A model generated the notes under the pieces. That model saw nothing but the letters and a program-made list of their open reading frames with translations, did no database searches and was not told the DNA's origin. DNA of 64,000 nucleotides from Nitrospirota bacterium (GTDB taxonomy: Bacteria; Nitrospirota; Thermodesulfovibrionia; Thermodesulfovibrionales; UBA6898), in the NCBI GenBank assembly GCA_004321925.1, contig SCQH01000059.1:1-64000 (forward strand), read 5' to 3'. Positions 1 through 9,544 of the stretch are shown in pieces. Both the position numbers and the translations under genes were made by a program. How positions within the stretch are numbered: the first letter of the stretch is position 1; each line of letters starts with the position of its first letter.

Positions 1-2
1 TC

Positions 3-1520
3 AGGCATATGCTGCTTGCGCTTCCGGTCATAGCAATGATGATCCTGCCGACCTACCTGAACTACCGGGAGATCACGCAGGACAATTACCAGATAGGCCG
101 CTTCAAGGGACCGGAGCAGGAAACAGACTACAGGGACCGCCTTGAGGGAGGCATCAGCGTATCAAAAGGAGAATCAAAGAACATACTCCCCTACCTTATG
201 ACCGTGAAGGATGGCTATCGTGAGGGTGTACCCATGATCGGTCTGCTGGCATTTGTTCTTATGCTCTACGGAATAAGTGCGGGCCATCGGCAGAGTCTTT
301 TCTGGCTCAGTATCCTGTTATTCATGTGTCTGAATTTTATCGCCTATGAAACCCCGTATCATTATGTCGGCTTCTACCTGGTGCCGCTCTACAAGATGAT
401 ACGCTCGTACAGTTTTTTTTCCGGGTTCATTGCCCTTTCGGCCACAGTGCTTGCTGCCCTGGGCCTGGCTGAGGTGCTTCGGGATATCTCCGGCAAAAAA
501 GCAGATGGTGGTACGGTTCTGTGGAAACGGGCAGCTGCATTTTCCCTCTGTTGTATAGGTGTCCTGCTGTTCCTTGGGACGGGTGACCGCATCCTCCTTG
601 CCGAGGCAGGCCTGTCCATTATCCTGCTGCTTTTTGTCATGAACAGGTATCTCAACAGCGAAAAATGGATCGGCAGATATAAGCATCTGCTGCTTGTCCT
701 GTTGCTTGTTGCCGGCGGATCTAACCTTTCAACGGTCAGCGGGCTCGATTATCATAATGCAGCAGGAAAGCTGTTCAGCTACGGCAGCAAATTCAGCTTT
801 TCCTTTGAAAGGCCGGACGGATATATTGAGGCGCATATACCGGTGCTGCCTGAAACGGATTTTCTCAGCGCTCCCTTCCAGTGCTGCATCACGTTTTATA
901 ATTTGGCAGAAAAGATCGACGGGCCATGGTATTTTGATACCTGGGGGTCGACGCATACGTTATTCGTGGACCGGGGGTATTATCACCTGTCAGGGACAAA
1001 AGGCTTTGAGCACTTGATGAAGAGGAAGCTGCATTTTTTCAGGAGCTATACGACCGGGGGGAGGATCGAGGACTTTGGTCCTTACCTGCAGAGATCGGTC
1101 CTGGTTCTGGAGGACGACAGAGGTGTGAAAGCCAAACAGTCCCGTGTTGATCTGGACATGGCAGGGACTTCAGGAGCCGAACCTCAGGAAGTCACCCTGC
1201 TTCAGAAGAGCGCCAATACGGCGGGCTTCGAGATATCCACGAAGGAGAGTGCCTTCATGCTCTATACGGACCTTTATCATAAAGGCTTTAAGGCATACCT
1301 GGACGGCAGTGAGGTGCCTATTCTTAAAGGGATGGGTGTGTTCAAGGCAATAGAACTGCCGGCAGGCAGGCATACGGTGGAGTTCCGGTTCAACCCGCTT
1401 TATGGATATGTGCTCCTCCTTTATCTGATCGTCTCTGTAGGTTTCTCGGGACTTATGATCCTCTGCGCGCTTCGGGAGATGTTAAGAAGGGTTTGGATGG
1501 TTGATGGAACGATTAGTTGA
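3..1520 (+). CDS. YfhO-like polytopic membrane protein, 5' truncated by window edge
   Basis: The reading frame is open to the left edge of the window, so the first ATG (base 9) is probably internal and only the C-terminal part is seen. The visible part has about six hydrophobic segments, a soluble stretch near residues 240-430, then a short beta-rich segment (residues about 405-465, with YHKGFKAYLDG and LPAGRHTVEFRF) followed by one last membrane helix. That beta segment plus helix is the typical end of YfhO-family membrane proteins, which are linked to glycosylation of surface polymers in Gram-positives. It sits upstream of a radical SAM gene and two other large membrane proteins, which fits a surface-glycan locus. 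The exact reaction is unknown. Confidence 0.7.
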   Translation, partial: RHMLLALPVIAMMILPTYLNYREITQDNYQIGRFKGPEQETDYRDRLEGGISVSKGESKNILPYLMTVKDGYREGVPMIGLLAFVLMLYGISAGHRQSLFWLSILLFMCLNFIAYETPYHYVGFYLVPLYKMIRSYSFFSGFIALSATVLAALGLAEVLRDISGKKADGGTVLWKRAAAFSLCCIGVLLFLGTGDRILLAEAGLSIILLLFVMNRYLNSEKWIGRYKHLLLVLLLVAGGSNLSTVSGLDYHNAAGKLFSYGSKFSFSFERPDGYIEAHIPVLPETDFLSAPFQCCITFYNLAEKIDGPWYFDTWGSTHTLFVDRGYYHLSGTKGFEHLMKRKLHFFRSYTTGGRIEDFGPYLQRSVLVLEDDRGVKAKQSRVDLDMAGTSGAEPQEVTLLQKSANTAGFEISTKESAFMLYTDLYHKGFKAYLDGSEVPILKGMGVFKAIELPAGRHTVEFRFNPLYGYVLLLYLIVSVGFSGLMILCALREMLRRVWMVDGTIS

Positions 1521-1564
1521 CGTTCGAAGGAACGCCGTTACAGAATGTAGGGGTTGATGATTTT

Positions 1565-1594
1565 TTGACATATAGACATAATACCTTTTATTAT
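1565..1594 (+). promoter_or_regulatory. Predicted sigma-70 promoter for the first radical SAM gene
   Basis: TTGACA at 1565-1570 and TATTAT at 1589-1594 are 18 bases apart. Transcription would begin near 1601, about 20 bases before the ATG at 1620. The 100-base gap after the previous gene and the AT-rich context support it. Confidence 0.55.
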
Positions 1595-1619
1595 ATCAGC
1601 GTTAAGTGACTCTATTGCG

Positions 1620-3167
1620 ATGATACAGAACGGACAGAAACCACATATACTTCTTCTCTACCCTAAGACCGGGTTTGATTTCGGTTCCACGGTTGCTCCT
1701 CCTCATTCGGTGCTGAGCATCGCAGCTCCGGTGCTGAAGGTAGGATACAAGGTTCAGATCCTCGATCAAAGGACCCAGTCCATCACCGAGGACATCCTGA
1801 GCGACCTTATATCGTCAGATCTCATTTGCGTCGGGATCTCTACCATGACCGGCACCCAGATACTGAATGCCCTCAGGCTAGCACGCATGGTCAGAAAGAT
1901 TACCGGCGGTAACGTCCCGATCGTCTGGGGCGGCCCGCACCCTTCGGTAATGCCCGAGCAGACCCTGAGGGATGAAAATGTCGACATCGTTGTTATCGGC
2001 GAGGGTGATGAAACCTTTCTCGAACTCGTGCAGGCCCTCGAAAAGAAGCAGGGTCTCGACAACATTAAGGGGTTGATGTATCTCAATGGGGACGAGGCTG
2101 TCAGGACCGAGGACCGGCCCCTGCTGGATATAGAGACGCTTCTGCCGGTGCCGTGGGAACTTATCGACGTCGAAAAATATGTTCACCGGGACATGTATCT
2201 CAGGGAAAGCACCAGGGTGCTTGATATCGGTCAGACCAGCCGGGGATGTCCCTTTAACTGCGGTTTTTGCAGCAGCGCGACGATCAGAAAACGTAAATGG
2301 CGTCCGATGTCGGTCGACAAGAGCCTCAGCATGATAACCGAGACCGTGAAGCGATTTAAGCTTGACGGGATATGGCTCAGGGATGATGAATTCTATATAG
2401 ACAGGAAGAGGGCGCATCAGGTATGCCTCGGGATCATCGAGGAGAAGCTCAATATCAGCTTCTATACCTCCGGAACCCGCGTCGATGTCTTTATGCAGGC
2501 AACGGATGACGAGGTTGCCGTGCTGAAGCGTGCCGGTGCGCATACGCTGAAGTTTGGGGCGGAGTCCGGCTCCCAGCGCGTTCTGGACATGATGAAAAAA
2601 GGCATCAAGGTGGAACAGACAATCGCATCGAACCTCAGATGCAAGAAGCATGACATTAACCCGGTCTTTGCCCTTATCATCGGGTACCCCACCGAGACTT
2701 TTGAAGATATGAATATGTCGATCGATCTTATGTTTCGCATGAAAAAGGATAATCCTAAGGCTGAATTTGAGACCATGGCGACCTATACTGCGGTCCCCGG
2801 GACCCCTGATTTCAAGGTTGCCCTTGAGCATGGCCTGAAGCCGCCGGTCTCTCTTGAGGGTTGGGGCCTTTGGGTCTTTGATGATTTTGATTTTGACGGA
2901 CGTCAGATCCCCTGGTTCAACAAGCATGACAGGATATGCATTGGCAATCTCTCGTATATGAGCATTCTGGCAAATGCCCTCGGCAATGTCATGAGCAGCC
3001 TGAATAACGATACCCTGAGGTTCATGGCGACGATGGCGGCCAAGCCGATAAGCTATTATTACCAGCAGAAGCTGAAGAACAAGATGTATGATTTTGCACC
3101 TGAACTGCCGTTGATCCGCCATATACGGCATGAACTATTCTATAAAAGCGATATGACGATCTCATAA
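1620..3167 (+). CDS. B12-binding-domain radical SAM protein
   Basis: A 515-residue radical SAM enzyme with an N-terminal cobalamin-type Rossmann domain (about residues 8-160, with [10 protein letters not shown] near 104-113) and a radical SAM core. The [4Fe-4S] cysteines are C210, C214 and C217 (CPFNCGFC, CxxxCxxC), preceded by the usual TSRG. The family cleaves S-adenosylmethionine; members with this domain order often methylate unactivated carbons or rearrange lipid or sugar substrates. No substrate can be read from the sequence. The start ATG has no clear Shine-Dalgarno but follows a good promoter. The next small gene starts two bases after its stop, so the two are probably cotranscribed. 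A second enzyme of the same type lies at 11612, inside the sugar operon. Confidence 0.85.
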   Translation: MIQNGQKPHILLLYPKTGFDFGSTVAPPHSVLSIAAPVLKVGYKVQILDQRTQSITEDILSDLISSDLICVGISTMTGTQILNALRLARMVRKITGGNVPIVWGGPHPSVMPEQTLRDENVDIVVIGEGDETFLELVQALEKKQGLDNIKGLMYLNGDEAVRTEDRPLLDIETLLPVPWELIDVEKYVHRDMYLRESTRVLDIGQTSRGCPFNCGFCSSATIRKRKWRPMSVDKSLSMITETVKRFKLDGIWLRDDEFYIDRKRAHQVCLGIIEEKLNISFYTSGTRVDVFMQATDDEVAVLKRAGAHTLKFGAESGSQRVLDMMKKGIKVEQTIASNLRCKKHDINPVFALIIGYPTETFEDMNMSIDLMFRMKKDNPKAEFETMATYTAVPGTPDFKVALEHGLKPPVSLEGWGLWVFDDFDFDGRQIPWFNKHDRICIGNLSYMSILANALGNVMSSLNNDTLRFMATMAAKPISYYYQQKLKNKMYDFAPELPLIRHIRHELFYKSDMTIS

Positions 3168-3169
3168 CT

Positions 3170-3361
3170 ATGAAGGATATTATTTTGAAAACATTGCTCT
3201 GGCTGGGCTCCTTTGTCATCATGTTCCTGGCAGCCGTCTTTCTGATGTTCATCTTTATTGGGAAATTCATCAACGGGACCTTCTTTAAGACAAGAGGAAG
3301 AGACCCGTTTCACGATTCGCGGCAGCATCCCCTGAATGACCCCAACGCCCCCCGCGGTTAA
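3170..3361 (+). CDS. Small single-pass membrane protein, unknown function
   Basis: A 63-residue protein with one strongly hydrophobic segment (about residues 5-33) and a polar, proline- and aspartate-containing tail. It begins two bases after the stop of the radical SAM gene, which favours real cotranslation. I do not recognise the family. It could be a membrane anchor or accessory for a neighbouring glycan enzyme, or a short spurious reading frame; the good spacing and clear membrane segment make the first more likely. Confidence 0.5.
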   Translation: MKDIILKTLLWLGSFVIMFLAAVFLMFIFIGKFINGTFFKTRGRDPFHDSRQHPLNDPNAPRG

Positions 3362-3411
3362 CAGCCGTCGCCCCCTGCTGTATCAATACTAAAGATATCC
3401 GTGCCCCTGAA

Positions 3412-5547
3412 ATGAGCATGAAGCGACTATTTAACGACGGGGGATATTCCGGATTACTGATCCTTTCGATTACACTATTCATTCTCCTTAACGATGCGGT
3501 CAGCGTCGAACACGGCTGGATACATCCCGAAGGATTGATCTATTCGGCACATTACCTGAGCAACGCATCCTTTGACCATGTTGGTCTTGACCTTAATCTT
3601 GCTGAAGCGGGGAAGATATTCTGGTGGGAGCAGCATGTTGACATGGGGCAGGGTCGTTTACTCACTGCATTATTTCAGCTGATCGACATTAAATTCAGGG
3701 CCTGGCTTTTCAGATATATCCCCCCGGGCCCGGCAGTTTCCGCCGGCTGGATAATAGGGCTCCTCTGCATCCCCGCTCTGCTCTACAACTTTGCACGAAA
3801 GTACCTCATTCTCGGGGCCCCTGCTGCGGCTTCTATCACTGCGCTTTTCCTGTTGTCTTCTGCCTCGGTGGGCTACACCTTCCAGTACCTGCATCCCGGG
3901 AAGATGCTTGCGGTCTTCTTTCTCCTGGTGGTACTGAATCTTATGCTGTTTTTGCGTGGGATAGAGAGCGGGGGCGCGGGGGAGGGCAGGAAGGGACTCA
4001 TGCTCTGGATAATGCTGGGGACGACGCTTTTTCTCTCACTGTTTACTGACCCTCTCGCATTCATAACCTTTCTGCTTGTCCCCGTCCTCTTCCCCGAGAT
4101 GTTCAGGGTAAGATTCAGTGGCGGCAACCGTTCCGGCGGACAGGTATATGCGGTTTATCTGGCGGTCATCGCCTGCTATGCTGCATCTGTATTATTGATC
4201 ATCCCCTATCTTTCGAAACTCTCCGGATACGAATACGGATTTCTTTATGCTGTTGAGGAGGCAAGGGGGAACAATCCCTTTATGAATATCGTGAATCCCC
4301 AGTTTTATTACGGGATCATGATGAATACCTATTGGTTCGTGACCGGGAATCTTGGACTGAGGGGATATCTGCCGCTCTATATCAGCGAGGACCGCTTATA
4401 TAGTTTCGAGCCGTCGCTTTACGTGACGGAGGTAAGTCTGGAGACAGTTGCTCCGTTGGTCATCGTGCACCTTGTGCTGATAGCTCTGTGTATAGCTGAC
4501 TATAGGTATTCTGACCGGAGATATGTCATAAAGGCCATTGCTGCGTTGTACCTGACAACCGGATGGATAACGCTGATACATTCATTTCAGAACGTCCTGC
4601 TGCCGTGGTCGAACTACTACTACGGTTCGGTGTTTTCCGTCGTCTTTGCGCTGCTGACCGGTTCCCTGCTCAGGACATTAAGGGGAAGGAGAGGGTTGTC
4701 TTATGCCGCGGTCGCGGTCGTGCTGATCGCCTCGTTCTCCACGTACGGGGATGCAAAGGAGATAAACCGAGCATGGAAATATTCGAGGTACCCGGATGTG
4801 GACATCGACGGGTTCTACCGGGGCTTTAAGGATTACTGGCATGAGATAAAAAGAGATCCTGAGCTGTTCGATAAAAAGATATGTATGGTCGATAAGGGGG
4901 TTTCGCTCCTGTTCAACTCTAAGAACCTTTACCCGGTGAAGGTCTGCTATAACACGGCGCTTCTGAAACGCATATCGTTTCGCTACCAAAGTGCGCTTAC
5001 TCTGAACTTCGCGGGATTCTGCCCTGACGAGGTTCCGCCCGCCGAGGGGGCTGCCGAGGATGTCGGTCCCCTCTGCAGTACGCTCGATACCGTTCCTGAA
5101 GTGATGAGTGAGGTTTCAGCCGATCCTGACATCGTTGCGGTGAGGGCAAGTTCGCAGTGGAAGCATTACGGGCCGCACCTGGTCTTTGACGGCATATCGT
5201 CCGATGAGAGTTCCTGGCATTCGGATCCGAACTCTCTTATACCCCAATGGCTGGAGTGGGAGCATGCAGTGCCCAGGATGATAACCGTCATTGCCATTCA
5301 GTCGCAGATGAACCCTCCGCACTTGAGCGGCAATGAATTGAGAGCTCCCCGCATTTTTGTGTTGTCCGGCAGCAATGATCGCCAGCAGTATACCGAACTG
5401 CTGAGAATAAAGAATGCAAGCATCGATCCCGGCACCTGGGGACAATGGCAGTTCGTTAATAAACAGGCATATAAATATTACCGTTTATGCATTCGGGAGA
5501 CTCAGGGCGAGTGCTTCGCTGCTGTTCAGGAGATACGGGTCCGGTGA
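3412..5547 (+). CDS. Polytopic membrane protein with C-terminal discoidin-like domain (paralog A)
   Basis: A 711-residue protein with about ten to twelve membrane helices over residues 10-450, a soluble region (about 450-560), and a C-terminal domain (about 565-711) that resembles an F5/8 type C (discoidin) carbohydrate-binding fold: ASSQW..., a DG dipeptide, SSWHS, SGSND and YKYYRLCI. The first outside loop carries conserved acidic and histidine residues (EHGW, WWEQHVDMGQGR) as in GT-C-like glycosyltransferases, but no family assignment is certain. A close paralog lies at 6342-8474, with a family 2 glycosyltransferase between them. I infer a membrane enzyme that moves or modifies lipid-linked sugars. 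ATG 3412 or 3418 could be the start; no clear ribosome site is visible. Confidence 0.75.
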   Translation: MSMKRLFNDGGYSGLLILSITLFILLNDAVSVEHGWIHPEGLIYSAHYLSNASFDHVGLDLNLAEAGKIFWWEQHVDMGQGRLLTALFQLIDIKFRAWLFRYIPPGPAVSAGWIIGLLCIPALLYNFARKYLILGAPAAASITALFLLSSASVGYTFQYLHPGKMLAVFFLLVVLNLMLFLRGIESGGAGEGRKGLMLWIMLGTTLFLSLFTDPLAFITFLLVPVLFPEMFRVRFSGGNRSGGQVYAVYLAVIACYAASVLLIIPYLSKLSGYEYGFLYAVEEARGNNPFMNIVNPQFYYGIMMNTYWFVTGNLGLRGYLPLYISEDRLYSFEPSLYVTEVSLETVAPLVIVHLVLIALCIADYRYSDRRYVIKAIAALYLTTGWITLIHSFQNVLLPWSNYYYGSVFSVVFALLTGSLLRTLRGRRGLSYAAVAVVLIASFSTYGDAKEINRAWKYSRYPDVDIDGFYRGFKDYWHEIKRDPELFDKKICMVDKGVSLLFNSKNLYPVKVCYNTALLKRISFRYQSALTLNFAGFCPDEVPPAEGAAEDVGPLCSTLDTVPEVMSEVSADPDIVAVRASSQWKHYGPHLVFDGISSDESSWHSDPNSLIPQWLEWEHAVPRMITVIAIQSQMNPPHLSGNELRAPRIFVLSGSNDRQQYTELLRIKNASIDPGTWGQWQFVNKQAYKYYRLCIRETQGECFAAVQEIRVR

Positions 5548-5638
5548 TTATTGCTGCCTGCCTGTGTGATTCCTTAATGCGGCAGCGTAATGTTACTATA
5601 TTCAACTACTGTAGCAGCAAGGAGTCACCTGACAAACG

Positions 5639-6340
5639 ATGAAAACAACTCTTTTTATTCTCACCTATAACGAGATAGATGGCATGAAGGCCATCATGCC
5701 GCAGATAAACAGGGATTGGGTAGACCAGATCATTGTTGCTGACGGCGGCTCGACCGACGGGACCGTCGAGTATGCCCGGGAACACGGATATGAGACCTTT
5801 GTTCAGACCAAAAAAGGCATAAGGTATGCCTATTTCGAGGGCTTTCCCTTGATCACCGGAGATATCGTCATCACCTTCAGTCCGGACGGCAACTCTCCAC
5901 CTGAGGCAATACCGCTCCTCATCCAAAAGATGAAAGAGGATTACGATATGGTCATTGCCTCGAGGTATCTTGAACATGCAGTAAGTTATGACGATGATCC
6001 GGTAACAAAGTTCGGTAACTGGCTGTTCACCAAGTCAATAAATCTATTTCATGGCGGCAACTATACGGATGCTATGGTGATTTATCGTGCGTACAAAAGA
6101 TCTCTTTTCTATGAGCTGGACCTTGATAAGGAAGAATCGTATCAGACCGAAAAACTTCTGTTCACAAAGATCAGTATCGAACCGCTTCTTTCGATACGGT
6201 GTGCAAAGAGGAAAAAGAAGGTCGGCGAGATCCCTGTTGACGAACCGCACAGAATAGGCGGGGAGAGAAAACTTCAGATCATACGTTGGGGCGGAGCCTA
6301 TTATCTGCAGATATTGAAGGAAGTATTTTTCTGGAGATAA
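5639..6340 (+). CDS. Family 2 glycosyltransferase (polyprenyl-phosphate sugar synthase type)
   Basis: A 233-residue GT-A fold enzyme. Near the N terminus it has FILTYNE, then ADGGSTDGT (nucleotide-sugar binding) and SPDGN in the place of the usual DxD-type metal motif. It lacks the C-terminal membrane helices of GtrB or ArnC and looks like a soluble or peripheral Dpm1-type enzyme, which transfers a sugar from a nucleotide donor to polyprenyl phosphate. It lies between two paralogous membrane proteins and could supply their lipid-linked donor (inference). An AAGGAG lies about 14 bases before the ATG. Its TAA stop (6338-6340) is followed one base later by the probable start of the next gene. 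Confidence 0.85.
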   Translation: MKTTLFILTYNEIDGMKAIMPQINRDWVDQIIVADGGSTDGTVEYAREHGYETFVQTKKGIRYAYFEGFPLITGDIVITFSPDGNSPPEAIPLLIQKMKEDYDMVIASRYLEHAVSYDDDPVTKFGNWLFTKSINLFHGGNYTDAMVIYRAYKRSLFYELDLDKEESYQTEKLLFTKISIEPLLSIRCAKRKKKVGEIPVDEPHRIGGERKLQIIRWGGAYYLQILKEVFFWR

Positions 6341-6341
6341 G

Positions 6342-8474
6342 ATCGTCGAAAAATCATCACGGTTCAACAGTGCTGTAGCACTTCTGTTCATCGGGGCAGC
6401 GCTCTCCATTTTATTGGCCGATGCCGGCAGCATCGAGCACGGCTGGATACATCCCGAAGGACTGATCTACTCTGCACAGTATCTGAGCGACACATCATTT
6501 GACCACTTTGGCCTTGATTTTCATCTCACGGAAGCGGGGAAGATATTCTGGTGGGAGCAGCATGTTGACATGGGGCAAGGCCGAATTCTCACCGCGTTAT
6601 TTCAGCTGATCGATATCAAGTTCAGAGCCTGGCTCTTCAGGCATATGCCCCCGCATCCGGCGGTCTCAATGGGCTGGTTCGTGGGGATGATATGCAGCAC
6701 GGCGCTGCTCTATAACTTTACAAAGAAGTACCTCATTCTCGGGGCACCTGCGGCGGCGGCAATAACCTCACTATTTCTGCTGTCCCCTGCCTCAGCGGGC
6801 TATACCTTTCAGTATCTGCATCCCGGGAAGATGCTTGCGGTATTTTTTCTTCTGGTGGTATTGAATCTTGTGCTGCTATTGCGTGGGATAGGGAGCGGGA
6901 GCGCGGGGGAAGGCAGGAAGGGACTCCTGCTGTGGATAGTGTTGGGCCTGACGCTGTTCTTCTCGCTGTTTACGGATCCGCTTGTCTTTATAACATTTCT
7001 GCTTATCCCGGTCTTTTTTCCTGAGATGTTCAGGGTCTGTTTCAAAGGCGGCAATCGTTCCGGCGGCCAGGTATATGCGGTTTATCTGGCGGTCATCGTC
7101 TGCTATGCGGCAGCGGTGTTCCTGCTCATCCCCTATCTTTCGAGGCTTGCCGGATACGAATACGGATTCCTTGCCGCCGTTAAGGAGGCAAAAGGGAACA
7201 ATCCCTTCATGAATATCGTGAATCCCTGGTTCTACTACGGGGTCATGATGAATACCTACTGGTTCGTGACCGGGAACATAGGGCTGAGGGGATATCTGCC
7301 GCTCTATATCAGCGAGGACCGCCTCTATAGTTTCGATCCGTCGCACTACGCGGTGGAGGCAAGCCTGGGTACTCTTGCTCCTCTTGTTATCGTGCACCTT
7401 GTCCTCATAGCTCTCAGTGTTGCTGACTTCAAGTATTCTGATAAGAGATATATTTTGAAGTCAGTGCTTGCGCTGTATATAACGACAGGATGGATAACGC
7501 TGATACACTCGTTTCAGAATGTCCTGCTGCCATGGTCGACCTATTACTACGGTTCAGTGTTTTCGGTTGTCTTTGTGATGCTGATCGGAGCCCTGCTCAG
7601 GACACTGAGGGGAAGGAGAGGGTTGTCCTATGCCGCGGTCGCGGTCGTGCTGATCGCCTCGTTCTCCGCGTATGGGGATGCAAAGGAGATAAACCGTGCA
7701 TGGAAGTATTCGAGGTATCCGGAGGTGGACATTGACGGGTTCTACCGGAGTTTCAGAGATCACTGGCACGAGATAAAGAAGAATCCTGAACGGTTTGACA
7801 AGACGATATGTATGGTCGACAAAGGGGTGTCATTTGCATTTCAGCGGCAAAGGATTACCCCCCTTACGGAGTGCTACAAAATAAGCCTTTGGCACCAACT
7901 CTCCAGGGATTACAAAAATGTGCGAGCGCTGAATTTCGCCGGATTCTGTCCGGATCGCATTCCCTCCGCGGTTAAGCGTGTTGATGAACTCAGGCCCCTC
8001 TGCAGCACTGTCGATGCCGGTTCTGAGGTGATGAGCAGCGGCACGGCCAATCCTGACATCGTTGCAGTGAGGGCAAGTTCGCAGTGGCAGGATTACGGGC
8101 CGCAACTGGTGTTTGATGGCGTGTCGTCAGATGCGAGTTCCTGGCACTCATCTTTTCTCGCACCTCTTCCCCAATGGATAGAACCTGAATACGCCCACCC
8201 GAGGATTATGATAAGTATCTCAATACAGGCTCAAAACGACCATCGGTACGCAGGCATTAATGCCGGGAGGGCGCCCCAAGCATTTATGGTGCAGGGAAGT
8301 AACGACCGGAAGCACTATGCAGAACTGTTGAAAGTCAACGATGCGCATCTTCGGCCCGGCGAGTGGGGTGAATGGCGTTTTGAAAATAGCCGGGCGTATA
8401 AATATTACCGGGTCTGCATTCGTGAGAATTATGGGGACTGCACCGTAGCAATTCAGGAGATGCTGCTGAAATAG
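6342..8474 (+). CDS. Polytopic membrane protein with C-terminal discoidin-like domain (paralog B, unusual start)
   Basis: A paralog of the protein at 3412-5547: same helices, same EHGWIHPEGL and WWEQHVDMGQGR motifs, same discoidin-like tail. Stretches are nearly identical at the DNA level (compare 4680-4760 with 7608-7688), while the tails differ more. The only ordinary start codon near the N terminus is TTG 6414, which would remove the first membrane helix found in the paralog. The frame is open upstream to 6318, and homology to the paralog runs back to about 6342, where an ATC codon sits five bases after GGAG (6333-6336). I therefore extended the gene to 6342; an ATG-to-ATC change, a rare start or a sequence error are all possible. 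If TTG 6414 is used, the protein is 686 residues. Confidence 0.7.
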   Translation: MVEKSSRFNSAVALLFIGAALSILLADAGSIEHGWIHPEGLIYSAQYLSDTSFDHFGLDFHLTEAGKIFWWEQHVDMGQGRILTALFQLIDIKFRAWLFRHMPPHPAVSMGWFVGMICSTALLYNFTKKYLILGAPAAAAITSLFLLSPASAGYTFQYLHPGKMLAVFFLLVVLNLVLLLRGIGSGSAGEGRKGLLLWIVLGLTLFFSLFTDPLVFITFLLIPVFFPEMFRVCFKGGNRSGGQVYAVYLAVIVCYAAAVFLLIPYLSRLAGYEYGFLAAVKEAKGNNPFMNIVNPWFYYGVMMNTYWFVTGNIGLRGYLPLYISEDRLYSFDPSHYAVEASLGTLAPLVIVHLVLIALSVADFKYSDKRYILKSVLALYITTGWITLIHSFQNVLLPWSTYYYGSVFSVVFVMLIGALLRTLRGRRGLSYAAVAVVLIASFSAYGDAKEINRAWKYSRYPEVDIDGFYRSFRDHWHEIKKNPERFDKTICMVDKGVSFAFQRQRITPLTECYKISLWHQLSRDYKNVRALNFAGFCPDRIPSAVKRVDELRPLCSTVDAGSEVMSSGTANPDIVAVRASSQWQDYGPQLVFDGVSSDASSWHSSFLAPLPQWIEPEYAHPRIMISISIQAQNDHRYAGINAGRAPQAFMVQGSNDRKHYAELLKVNDAHLRPGEWGEWRFENSRAYKYYRVCIRENYGDCTVAIQEMLLK

Positions 8475-8517
8475 AAAACAGGACGATATTATCAAGAAAA
8501 TGCGTGCCTCAGAATGT

Positions 8518-8546
8518 TTGATAATGTTAAAATACAGAGATATATA
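8518..8546 (+). promoter_or_regulatory. Predicted sigma-70 promoter of the sugar operon
   Basis: TTGATA (8518-8523) and TATATA (8541-8546) are 17 bases apart, in the 113-base gap before the E1-alpha-like gene. A GGGG at 8577-8580 precedes the ATG by seven bases. This would make 8588-16814 a separate transcription unit from the tandem membrane proteins. Confidence 0.5.
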
Positions 8547-8587
8547 AAGGTGATCCCCCGCGGACTACGTACGGACGGGGAATAATT

Positions 8588-9544
8588 ATGGAAAAAGAGA
8601 GCCGACTCATAGAAATATTCTATCGCTCACTCTATAGAATCCGGAGAGTGGAAGAGGAGATCGTTGCCGTTTATCCCACGGACAAGATCAAGAGTCCGGT
8701 GCATCTGTCCATCGGTCAGGAGTTTGTATCTGTCGGTGTTTGTGAGGCACTCAGGCCGTCTGATGCGGTCTTCGGCACTTATCGGGGGCATGCCCTGTAT
8801 CTGGCAAAGGGAGGTGATCTCAGAAAGATGATCGCCGAACTCTATGGCAAACAGACGGGTTGCGCCAAGGGCAAGGGCGGCTCGATGCACCTGGCCGATG
8901 CTGCGCACGGAGTGATGGGGACATCTGCCATTGTCGGCACCACGATCCCCGTTTCGGTCGGATACGCGTATGCGCTCAAACTGAAAAGGGCTGATTCCGT
9001 TGCCGTATGCTTTTTCGGGGACGGAGCGGTCGATGAAGGAAACTTTCACGAGAGCCTTAATTTTGCTGCGCTGAAAAACACGCCGGTCCTCTTCGTATGC
9101 GAAAACAACTTTTATGCCATCCATTCGCATCATCTGACAAGGCACCATTCTGACAATCTCTGTGAGAGGGCGCGTGCGTACGGTATGCCTGCAGTCCGGA
9201 TCGAGGGTGGTGATGTCTTCAAGGTCTATGATGTTGCACGTGATCATATTGAGAGGATGAGAAGAGGCGAGTCCGGGCCGGTCTTCCTCGAGGTTATAAC
9301 CTGCCGCTGGAAAGAGCATGTCGGGCCCGGGGAGGACTTCCATCTCGGCTACCGCGAGGAGCAGGAGGTTGCCTGCTGGATCAAGGGGGATCAGGTTCCC
9401 CGGGTACGGGGTATGCTGGACGAGCAGATATGCAGGATAATTGAAAACGAGGTGGAGCAGGAGATCAGCAAGGCCTTCAGGTTTGCCGAGGAAAGTCGGT
9501 TCCCTGAAGCGGCCGAGCTCTATAAGGACCTGTACAAGGAGTAA
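8588..9544 (+). CDS. TPP-dependent dehydrogenase E1 component, alpha subunit
   Basis: A 318-residue alpha subunit of the pyruvate/branched-chain 2-oxoacid dehydrogenase E1 family. The thiamine diphosphate motif runs from GDGAVDEGN to CENN, about 30 residues apart, and KGKGGSMH is conserved. The usual second histidine in the YR-x-HGH loop is missing (YRGHALYL), so the active-site channel may differ from classical PDH. It overlaps the beta-subunit gene by one base, but no E2 or E3 gene is nearby. All neighbours are nucleotide-sugar genes, so a role in a PDH complex is unlikely. E1 alpha/beta-like enzymes are known to add two-carbon units to sugars (AviB1/AviB2 in avilamycin biosynthesis), and a similar role is inferred here. 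Confidence 0.85.
   Translation: MEKESRLIEIFYRSLYRIRRVEEEIVAVYPTDKIKSPVHLSIGQEFVSVGVCEALRPSDAVFGTYRGHALYLAKGGDLRKMIAELYGKQTGCAKGKGGSMHLADAAHGVMGTSAIVGTTIPVSVGYAYALKLKRADSVAVCFFGDGAVDEGNFHESLNFAALKNTPVLFVCENNFYAIHSHHLTRHHSDNLCERARAYGMPAVRIEGGDVFKVYDVARDHIERMRRGESGPVFLEVITCRWKEHVGPGEDFHLGYREEQEVACWIKGDQVPRVRGMLDEQICRIIENEVEQEISKAFRFAEESRFPEAAELYKDLYKE

Noticed and set aside
1878-3131. 417-codon open frame on the minus strand opposite the first radical SAM gene
   Set aside because: It mirrors a clear radical SAM protein on the plus strand and shows no motif of its own; long antisense frames are common at this GC level.
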